Shown here one piece after another: positions 1 to 5,545 of a DNA stretch of 5,545 nucleotides. Position 1 is the first letter of the stretch, and every line of letters begins with the position of its first letter. The translations under genes and the position numbers were made by a program. This stretch comes from Acidobacteriota bacterium (lineage in GTDB: Bacteria > Acidobacteriota > Blastocatellia > Pyrinomonadales > Pyrinomonadaceae): positions 1-5,545 of the forward strand of contig JAKOSS010000657.1 of assembly GCA_029777145.1 (NCBI GenBank). The letters are read 5' to 3'. The notes under the pieces are model-generated. The model was not told the origin of the DNA. It saw only the letters and a program-made list of their open reading frames with translations, and made no database searches.

Positions 1-684
1 ATGATCCGCAGCGAGAATGCCGATCAGACGATGGTCGCGGCGGCCGGATTCCTGACCCAGCAGGCGGTCAACGTCAGCCAGCAATTGAGTACGGACCCGA
101 CGCTCACCGTGACGTTTCCCGCGACGGCGCTCGGCAATCAGTTGAAGCAGGTTGCGAAGCTTCTGAAGTTCCGGACCTCGCTCAACATGTCGCGGCAGAT
201 CTTCTACGTCCAGTTGAACGGCTTCGACACGCACAGCAGTCAGATCGCCGGGCAGGGAAATCTGATGACGCAACTGAATCAGGCGCTCAAGGCGTTTTAC
301 GACGAAACGGTGGCGCAAGGGATAGATTCGCAGGTGACGACGTTCACGATGTCCGATTTTTCACGGACGCTCAATCCGGCCGGATCAGGCACGACCGCCG
401 GTTCGGACCACGCCTGGGCCGGTCATCATTTTGTTCTCGGAGGCGCCGTCGCGGGCGGGAATTTCTACGGACGACCGACGGCGAACGGGAGTATCTTCCC
501 GACGCTCGTCAACTCCGGCCCTGACGACATCAGCACGCGCGGACGTTTCGTGCCGACGGTATCGGTCGAGATGTACGCCGCGACACTTGCGCGCTGGTTC
601 GGGCTCACCGAGGCCCAGCTGCCGTTGGTGTTTCCGTATATCAACAATTTTCCGATCTCTGATCTCGGATTCATGACCGTTTGA
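1..684 (+). CDS. DUF1501 family protein, C-terminal part (5' end outside window)
   Basis: This reading frame is open from the first base and ends with TGA at 682-684, giving 227 residues. DUF1501 proteins are usually about 400-500 residues, so the ATG at position 1 is probably an internal methionine and the N-terminal half lies upstream. Family hallmarks are visible: FYVQLNGFDTHSSQ at residues 68-81 (with Asp76 and His78), SDFSRT at 118-123, and GSDHAWAGHHFVLGG at 134-148 (with Asp136 and His137), followed by a GNFYGRP turn. DUF1501 proteins are related to the alkaline phosphatase/sulfatase fold, and these Asp/His residues are the likely metal-site or active-site positions. They are commonly exported by Tat and often sit next to a DUF1800 gene; neither the signal nor that partner is visible here. 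The biochemical substrate is unknown. A 162-bp gap separates it from the peptidase gene, so it is probably the end of a different transcription unit. Family call is confident; the start is not determinable here. Confidence 0.88.
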   Translation: MIRSENADQTMVAAAGFLTQQAVNVSQQLSTDPTLTVTFPATALGNQLKQVAKLLKFRTSLNMSRQIFYVQLNGFDTHSSQIAGQGNLMTQLNQALKAFYDETVAQGIDSQVTTFTMSDFSRTLNPAGSGTTAGSDHAWAGHHFVLGGAVAGGNFYGRPTANGSIFPTLVNSGPDDISTRGRFVPTVSVEMYAATLARWFGLTEAQLPLVFPYINNFPISDLGFMTV

Positions 685-707
685 TTCTCGCATCGCCCCT
701 CAACCGG

Positions 708-728
708 CGTTTCGGTACCGGCCGAACG
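708..728. other. Small inverted repeat after the DUF1501 gene
   Basis: TTCGG at 711-715 pairs with CCGAA at 722-726 around a 6-nt loop. The stem can be extended by two more pairs (708-709 with 727-728) if T710 is bulged out. It lies 24 bp after the DUF1501 stop codon, where a transcription terminator would be expected. No T-run follows the stem (the next bases are TTGTGAACCCCC), so it does not fit a classical intrinsic terminator. It may be a weak transcript-end hairpin or chance. Confidence 0.25.
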
Positions 729-756
729 TTGTGAACCCCCCGATTTCCGGAATACT
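729..756 (+). promoter_or_regulatory. Weak sigma70-like promoter candidate for the peptidase/CHAT operon
   Basis: TTGTGA at 729-734 (4 of 6 matches to TTGACA) and AATACT at 751-756 (4 of 6 to TATAAT) are separated by 16 bp. They lie in the only intergenic gap upstream of the C11 peptidase gene, where a promoter for the downstream pair would be expected. Matches of this quality occur often by chance and promoter consensus in the suspected phylum is poorly constrained, so this is only a position to test. Confidence 0.2.
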
Positions 757-781
757 CACAATCCAACCATTTGGTACCTGA

Positions 782-828
782 GCAGGCAATCTGCGCGGTT
801 TGAACAATACGCGTGCGATGTTGCCTGC
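782..828 (+). promoter_or_regulatory. Leader stem-loop candidate just upstream of the peptidase ribosome binding site
   Basis: GCAGGCAA at 782-789 is the exact reverse complement of TTGCCTGC at 821-828. Within the 31-nt loop a second stem can form between 792-797 (TGCGCG) and 810-815 (CGCGTG), which has four GC pairs and two G-U pairs, leaving a 12-nt apical loop. The structure ends 5 nt before the AAGGAG at 834-839. In RNA it could be a translational control or stability hairpin; in DNA it could be an operator with two half-sites. There is no direct evidence for either role, and an 8-bp inverted repeat is not extremely improbable in a region of this size. Confidence 0.35.
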
Positions 829-833
829 CTCAC

Positions 834-839
834 AAGGAG
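834..839 (+). promoter_or_regulatory. Strong Shine-Dalgarno site for the C11 peptidase
   Basis: AAGGAG lies 7 nt before the ATG at 847, a near-ideal match and spacing. It fixes the start of the peptidase gene and implies that the gene is translated from its own site, independently of the upstream DUF1501 gene. Confidence 0.85.
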
Positions 840-846
840 CACACAT

Positions 847-2487
847 ATGAAAGACTGGACGATCATGATTTACATGGCCGGCAACAATAATCTGAGCGAC
901 GATATGGTTGCGGGTCTTAAAGGCATCGAGAAATGCACGACTATCGATGACGGACGCATTGCCGTCACGGCGTTTTATGACACGGCGGCGATCGGGATAC
1001 CCGCGGCGCTTTGCGATTTCACCGACCGGCGTTTTGAGGAACCGGCGACTGAATCCGTATCGGTCAACTCAATTCGAAGGTTCATTGAGTGGTCCGTTCG
1101 CGATCGCGGACACGCCGCGCGGAATTACGCGATCATTTTTTCCGGACACGGCGACGGTTACCAGAAAGGCAATTTTCTCTGTGATACGAACGCGAGGACC
1201 TCGGTCCGCGTGGCCGATCTCGCGCAAATGCTCGGGGAACTGACCGCCGACGACCGCGATTCCGGCTACAGCCTCGGACAGAAGTTCGGCGTGATCGGCT
1301 TCGACAGCTGCGTCATGAACACACTCGAGGTTCTCCATGAACTCAAGGATGTGACCGCATTCGTCGTCGGATCGCAGGGGTTCGTTCCGAACGCCGGCTG
1401 GGACTACGGCGAGTTCTTCGAGCGACTTTCGGAAATGGGAACGAAGATCAACCCGCAGGCTATGGCTCAAACCATGTGCAAGTCGTTCATCGCCGCCAGT
1501 CGGCCGTTTGCGATGCGCAGCGGACGTTCGATCGACATTTCCGCGATCGATCTGCGTTCCGAAAATGAAGGAAGCGGATCGGGCGATTTCGATCGTATCG
1601 TCTCGGGCGTAGATCGTCTCGGACTGATGTTGGCCCACCTCGTCGCTGATCCGAGAACGCGACGGATCGCTGAAAGCGCAATTCTCGCGTCGCATTGGAA
1701 ATGCCAGACGACCATCTTCGATCAGGCCGTCGATATCGCGGATTTCTGTACGGCGCTGAGAACGGAACTGGGCGCGCAGGCGGCCGAGAATCGAATTCTG
1801 ATCAGGAGTTTGACGGATCCTGGGGTCGCCGCGACCTTGCGTTCGGAAAACAAGAAGATCGCGAAGATCAACGCGTTGTGCGAATCCATTGTCCAATGCG
1901 TGGGAAACGTCGCGAAATTCCACTCGCTCGGTCCCGAAATGCAGTGGGGAAGCGGAATCTCGCTCTATTTTCCATGGTCGTACCGCTCGTTTGAGCTTAC
2001 CCGCGAGACTTACGCAGATTACTCGTTTGCGAGGTCAAATGACGCAACCGCGCCGTCCGGGTGGCTGGCGTTTCTCGAAGTTTATCTTCAACTCACGATG
2101 CGTCCGATACGCGCCGTCGAGAATTCCGGGAGCGGGGTCCATTTGCCGGATCGCGCAGCGGATCAGAGGCCGCATTCGCTTGTCGTTGTCGGGAACACGG
2201 CGACTGTCGCCGGCGCCGGGAAGTTCACGCCTCCGTATGTGAAGTTCACGCCTCCGTATGTGAAGTTCACACCTCCGTACGTGAAGTTCACGCCTCCGTA
2301 TGTGAAGTTCACGCCGCCGTACGTGAAGTTCACGCCGCCGATCGTCAAGTTCACGCCGCCGTACGTGAAGCTGCAGACATCGAACGGCGGATTCGATTCG
2401 ACCGGAATGGCAAACTTCGGGAGATTCAAGAACTTCCCGTGGCTTCCGATCGACTGGGACAGGTCAGATCCGGCGCTGGACGAGTGA
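847..2487 (+). CDS. Clostripain-family (C11) cysteine peptidase with a C-terminal KFTPPYV heptad array
   Basis: The 546-residue product is a caspase-like (clan CD) cysteine endopeptidase of the clostripain/C11 family. The N-terminus WTIMIYMAGNNNLSDDM is the typical first strand of the family. The catalytic histidine is His101 in IIFSGHGDG and the catalytic cysteine is Cys155 in GFDSCVMN. Their 54-residue separation is close to that in clostripain (His176, Cys231). Asp153, two residues before the cysteine, matches the clostripain residue that sets P1 Arg/Lys preference, so cleavage after basic residues is predicted. The segment between His101 and Cys155 has several Arg/Lys (K107, R117, R121, R137, K146) where autocatalytic maturation could occur. 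The domain ends near residue 415 with the usual GISLYFPWS strand and a W-x-x-FLEVY helix. A linker (about 420-458) leads to seven heptads at 459-507 and a 39-residue acidic-ended tail. No signal peptide or membrane segment is seen, so it is probably cytoplasmic. The start is supported by AAGGAG 7 nt upstream. It is followed by a TPR-CHAT gene 7 or 49 bp away. Physiological substrate unknown. Confidence 0.92.
   Translation: MKDWTIMIYMAGNNNLSDDMVAGLKGIEKCTTIDDGRIAVTAFYDTAAIGIPAALCDFTDRRFEEPATESVSVNSIRRFIEWSVRDRGHAARNYAIIFSGHGDGYQKGNFLCDTNARTSVRVADLAQMLGELTADDRDSGYSLGQKFGVIGFDSCVMNTLEVLHELKDVTAFVVGSQGFVPNAGWDYGEFFERLSEMGTKINPQAMAQTMCKSFIAASRPFAMRSGRSIDISAIDLRSENEGSGSGDFDRIVSGVDRLGLMLAHLVADPRTRRIAESAILASHWKCQTTIFDQAVDIADFCTALRTELGAQAAENRILIRSLTDPGVAATLRSENKKIAKINALCESIVQCVGNVAKFHSLGPEMQWGSGISLYFPWSYRSFELTRETYADYSFARSNDATAPSGWLAFLEVYLQLTMRPIRAVENSGSGVHLPDRAADQRPHSLVVVGNTATVAGAGKFTPPYVKFTPPYVKFTPPYVKFTPPYVKFTPPYVKFTPPIVKFTPPYVKLQTSNGGFDSTGMANFGRFKNFPWLPIDWDRSDPALDE
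2221..2367 (+). repeat. Seven tandem 21-bp in-frame repeats encoding KFTPPYV
   Basis: Seven contiguous 21-bp units start at 2221, 2242, 2263, 2284, 2305, 2326 and 2347, followed by one extra AAG at 2368. Each encodes Lys-Phe-Thr-Pro-Pro-Tyr-Val; only unit 6 differs, with Ile replacing Tyr. At the DNA level units 1 and 2 are identical and unit 4 matches them. Unit 3 has ACA and TAC variants, and units 5-7 use CCG-CCG instead of CCT-CCG. The array encodes residues 459-507 of the C11 peptidase, outside its catalytic domain. It should form an extended, proline-rich, regularly spaced chain with one lysine, one phenylalanine and one tyrosine per heptad. Function unknown. Confidence 0.97.
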
Positions 2488-2494
2488 TTTGAAA

Positions 2495-5400
2495 ATGGGG
2501 CCGAAATGCCATAGTCTGAAATCGCTCCATCCGACTATGCGCCTTGATCTTGCGATCGTTTTGATGTTCGTTACGGTCCTGTTGCGAATTTCCGCGTCAG
2601 GACAGGATCTCCCGCAATCGACACCGGACGAACTCGAGGCGCAGGCCCGTCATTCCGTTACACTTTGGACATTCGATGATTACAACCGCGCGATCGCGAG
2701 TTACGTGAAGGCGTCGGAGTTGCGCGATGCGCGCGGTGAGTTTGAGTTGGCCGCCGACGATCTGCTGGCGGCCGGACGAATTGCGAGTCGTCTCGAAGAC
2801 CGGAGTCGCCGCGAAGGCATCACTGAGAAGGCACTCAGGTACGCCGCCTCCAAGGGATACACCGATCGCCGGATCAGAATCCTTGGGCAATTTGCACTGA
2901 TGCGCATAAGTCGGCAGGACATCGCCGGCGCCCGTCGGATGATTGCCGAAGCAAAGACGTTGCAAACCGCCGCGACTGCGGCTCAGGCCCGTGGCGAACT
3001 TCTGTTTGCCGAAGGCGAAACGGAGTATTACGCCGGTAGTTTCCATCGGGCGGAAGAACTTTATGCGGCGGCGATCGAGCTGTTTGCGCAAAGCGGATCG
3101 AAGGAGTTCGAAGCGCGCGCCACACTTTCGCTCGGACAGTCCTACGATACGACCGAGAACTATGAACAATCTCTCCGCAATTTGAACCGTGCCCGTGACT
3201 TGTATTCTGAAATCGGCGACAGACGTGGTCTGACCTTCGTGAACATTGCCTTTGGCTCGGCGTTGATTCACTTCAAAGGACGGCAGGCGGCATTGGACAG
3301 TTGCGAGGCCGCCGAGAGGTCGTTCCCCGAAAATGTTGATCCGATTTGGCGCGCGACTCTGTACGCGACCGAAGCCTACGTGTATTCCGTTTACGGAGAT
3401 TTGCGGTCAGCCATTGCTTTTCAAATGAGAGCGCGCGAGATCTTCAAACGGGAGGAAATGCCCCTGGGCGTTCTTGGAAGCACGGCATCTATCGGTTCCT
3501 ACTATCTTGGACTCGGCCAGCCGCCCCAAGCCAAGAAGTGGTTTCGCGAGGGCGTTCAACTCGCCGCCGACCTTGGCTCGGATTTTTGGCGGGCCGTTTC
3601 GCTTTCGAATCTCGGATCAGCCGAACTTGCCGATTCAGACCTGACTTCGTCGGAACGTTCGATCGATGTCGCGCTCCCGCTCCTCGAAAAAACCCGCGCT
3701 CTCCGTTGGATCGTCCAGGCGAGAAGCGCGCTGGCGACGATCAAGTTGAAAAACGGCGATTTCCGCGCAGCCCGAGCCAACCTTGATCAGGCGCTCGCGA
3801 TCGCCCGGAAGACCGGTGATGAATTCGCGGAGTCGGCGGTACTGTTGCAAGTCGCACGGCTTGAGATGGCGGAAAGCGGTCCCGAAGCGGCGCTTGAACC
3901 GGCGACGCGTTCGGTCGAAATTACGGATTCGATGGTGAACGACGTGTTGAGCGACAAACTCCGGATGAGTTTCGTCTCTAACATTTACGAACGCTACGAG
4001 TTTCTGGTGGATGTTCTGATGCGTTTGCACGAGAAGGATCCGAAACGCGGTTACGACCGGGAGGCGTTGCGTGTGAGCGAGGAATCGAGGGCGCGCGTTT
4101 TCCGCGAAACGATGGCGCTCTCGATCACCGGGGAACACGGAGGATCTGACTCGCTGCACGTCCGCGAACGCGATCTGCGCGCGACGATCAGCACTCTCGT
4201 GGATAAGGTTTCGGATCTGCGGGCCGGAGATGGTCCGTCGGAGACGATTGAAAGGGTTGAGCGCGAGATCAGCGACCGCCGATTGGAGTTGGAATCGGTC
4301 ACGGCCGAGATCAAGCGCGATAGTCCGTTGCTTGCGGCGATTCGTGATCCGGGCCCGTTCGACGTCGATCGCTTCAGAGAGCAATCGCTTGACGATCGGA
4401 CCGCGGTGCTTGAGTTCCTGATGGGCGAGGATCACGGCTTTCTTTGGGTGATCACCAAGGACTCAGTGACGTCGATCAAGATCCCGGCGAGGCGCGAGAT
4501 CGACGCGCTTGTCCGGCGATTCCGAAAAGCGGTTGCGGATTATCCGCTCCGCCCGAACGATACGATCGACTCGTACAACGCGCGGATCAACGCCGGACGC
4601 GCGGAGATCGCCGAGGTTTCGGACGAGATCGGGAAATTGCTGCTTGATCCGGTAAGCGACCTGATCGCGAACAAACGTTTGATCGTCGTGCCGGACGGCG
4701 CGCTCCACTATTTTCCGCTGGGTTCCGCGACCTTGTCCGGCTCGTCCCAGCGGATTCCGTTGATCGAAAGCCACGAGCTCGTGTACGAGCGCTCGGCAAG
4801 CAGCCTTCAGTCGCTTACTGAGCTGGCACGCCCGTCGGGTGTGGGCCTGAAGGACGTGCTTTTGATCTCCGACCCGGTTTTCGAGCTGAACGACCGTCGC
4901 TTCGGAGACGATCGCGACGGACTGAAAGAGGATTCACTGGGGTCACTGACGCGGCTCGCCGGTACGGAGCGTGAACGGGCGGCGGTGCGGAAGGCGCTGA
5001 ACGTGCGCGACGAGTTTGATCTGACAGGATTTCTGGCGACGCGCGAGGAACTGTTCAAAGCCGAACCGTCCGGCTTCAGGATCCTCCATTTCGCGACGCA
5101 CGGTATTGTCGACGAATCGAATCCCGACCGGTCGGGAATTGCGCTGACGCGGTTCGATCGCGACCGCAATCCGATCGAATCGACGCTCTGGCTCGGAGAT
5201 ATTCAGGGTTTCCGACTGAATGCCGATCTCGTCGTTCTCAGCGCATGCGAGACGTCGGTCGGAAGCGATTTCCGGGGCGAAGGTCTCGAGAGCCTTGCGG
5301 GCGCTTTCGAAGCTGCCGGCGCGAGAGTCGTGGTTTCCAGCCTATGGCCGGTCGATGACAACGCGACGCAGAAACTGATGGAGATCTTCTATGGAAACCT

Positions 5401-5545
5401 CACAAAACGGGGGATGAATGTCGCCGAAGCGATGCGGGACGCGAAGGTGCGCTTGCGGGCTGACGAGCAATTCGAATCGCCGTATTACTGGGCCGGATTC
5501 ACGGTTCAGGGCGACCTCGATCTCAAGCTGAATTTGCAGCAAACC
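2495..5545 (+). CDS. Exported TPR-CHAT caspase-like protein (3' end just outside window)
   Basis: One frame is open from ATG 2495 to the window edge (1017 codons, no stop). An in-frame ATG at 2537 is an alternative start. Neither has a good ribosome site; 2495 has a weak GAGTGA overlapping the upstream stop at 7-nt spacing and is preferred, giving the numbering used here. Residues 19-30 (LAIVLMFVTVLL) form a signal-peptide core with possible cleavage after Ala34-Ser-Gly36, so export is likely. Residues about 85-484 hold ten 40-residue TPR-like helical hairpins without gaps, for example GELLFAEGETEYYAGSFHRA and ARSALATIKLKNGDFRAARA. A charged, coiled-coil-like helix follows (about 529-614). 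The CHAT domain spans about 637-1010: LIVVPDGALHYFPLG (729-743), catalytic His869 in LHFATHG, catalytic Cys918 in LSACET, then SSLWPVDD and SPYYWAGF near the end. CHAT domains are clan CD proteases related to separase and caspases. In this architecture the TPRs usually sense or bind a partner that activates the protease. Only a few residues are probably missing. Substrate and trigger unknown; likely co-transcribed with the upstream C11 peptidase. Confidence 0.9.
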   Translation, partial: MGPKCHSLKSLHPTMRLDLAIVLMFVTVLLRISASGQDLPQSTPDELEAQARHSVTLWTFDDYNRAIASYVKASELRDARGEFELAADDLLAAGRIASRLEDRSRREGITEKALRYAASKGYTDRRIRILGQFALMRISRQDIAGARRMIAEAKTLQTAATAAQARGELLFAEGETEYYAGSFHRAEELYAAAIELFAQSGSKEFEARATLSLGQSYDTTENYEQSLRNLNRARDLYSEIGDRRGLTFVNIAFGSALIHFKGRQAALDSCEAAERSFPENVDPIWRATLYATEAYVYSVYGDLRSAIAFQMRAREIFKREEMPLGVLGSTASIGSYYLGLGQPPQAKKWFREGVQLAADLGSDFWRAVSLSNLGSAELADSDLTSSERSIDVALPLLEKTRALRWIVQARSALATIKLKNGDFRAARANLDQALAIARKTGDEFAESAVLLQVARLEMAESGPEAALEPATRSVEITDSMVNDVLSDKLRMSFVSNIYERYEFLVDVLMRLHEKDPKRGYDREALRVSEESRARVFRETMALSITGEHGGSDSLHVRERDLRATISTLVDKVSDLRAGDGPSETIERVEREISDRRLELESVTAEIKRDSPLLAAIRDPGPFDVDRFREQSLDDRTAVLEFLMGEDHGFLWVITKDSVTSIKIPARREIDALVRRFRKAVADYPLRPNDTIDSYNARINAGRAEIAEVSDEIGKLLLDPVSDLIANKRLIVVPDGALHYFPLGSATLSGSSQRIPLIESHELVYERSASSLQSLTELARPSGVGLKDVLLISDPVFELNDRRFGDDRDGLKEDSLGSLTRLAGTERERAAVRKALNVRDEFDLTGFLATREELFKAEPSGFRILHFATHGIVDESNPDRSGIALTRFDRDRNPIESTLWLGDIQGFRLNADLVVLSACETSVGSDFRGEGLESLAGAFEAAGARVVVSSLWPVDDNATQKLMEIFYGNLTKRGMNVAEAMRDAKVRLRADEQFESPYYWAGFTVQGDLDLKLNLQQT

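Noticed and set aside
1..3. ATG at position 1 as the true start of the DUF1501 gene
   Set aside because: The remaining protein is about half the usual family length and lacks the N-terminal half, so the gene most likely begins upstream of the window.
714..778. Two GGTACC hexamers (714-719 and 773-778) as paired regulator sites
   Set aside because: Only six bases are shared plus weak flanking similarity; too short to distinguish from chance.
1069..1923. Long antisense open frame (284 codons) opposite the C11 peptidase gene
   Set aside because: It is Arg-rich with no recognisable domain and lies fully opposite a clearly conserved protease domain. GC-rich codon bias commonly opens the opposite strand.
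2221..2367. CRISPR-like array
   Set aside because: The 21-bp units are directly contiguous with no spacers and stay in frame inside a coding gene.
2163..2429. Antisense translation with NFTYGGV repeats
   Set aside because: It is simply the reverse-complement reading of the 21-bp array; the + strand frame belongs to an intact peptidase gene.
2597..3271. Antisense open frame (224 codons) opposite the start of the TPR-CHAT gene
   Set aside because: No domain or ribosome site, and it is contained within the coding strand of the TPR repeats.
3635..4435. Long antisense open frame (266 codons) opposite the TPR-CHAT gene
   Set aside because: Low-complexity Arg-rich translation without family motifs. 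The + strand frame here is continuous with TPR and CHAT motifs.

Overview
The window (about 5.5 kb, moderately GC-rich) comes from a bacterium. All three genes run on the + strand with no recognisable RNA gene, mobile element or CRISPR array. The combination of a DUF1501-family protein, a clostripain-type peptidase and a large exported-looking TPR-CHAT protein suggests a member of the Acidobacteriota (Blastocatellia-like) or a similar environmental lineage with many caspase-like proteins. That placement is inferred from gene style only and is not proven by any marker gene.

Layout. 1-684 is the C-terminal part of a DUF1501 protein that begins before the window. 685-846 is a 162-bp intergenic region with a weak promoter candidate, two inverted repeats and a strong Shine-Dalgarno site. 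847-2487 is a complete C11 (clostripain-family) cysteine peptidase of 546 residues, with an intact His/Cys dyad and a tail holding seven tandem KFTPPYV heptads. From 2495 (or 2537) to the window edge is a protein with about ten 40-residue TPR-like repeats, a charged helical linker and a C-terminal CHAT protease domain with intact His/Cys. It has no stop inside the window, but the CHAT domain looks essentially complete.

How the genes may work together. The C11 peptidase and the TPR-CHAT protein are 7 or 49 bp apart and very probably share a transcript. Both belong to clan CD (caspase-like) families, so the pair is a candidate two-protease module. The lysine-punctuated heptad tail on the first enzyme is the most unusual feature and could be a processing substrate, a docking tail or a partner-recognition array. 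A caution is that the TPR-CHAT protein has an apparent signal peptide while the C11 peptidase does not, so they may act in different compartments. No effector such as a gasdermin, nuclease or sigma/anti-sigma pair is visible, so a defence role is speculation. The DUF1501 gene is separated by a gap and is probably unrelated.
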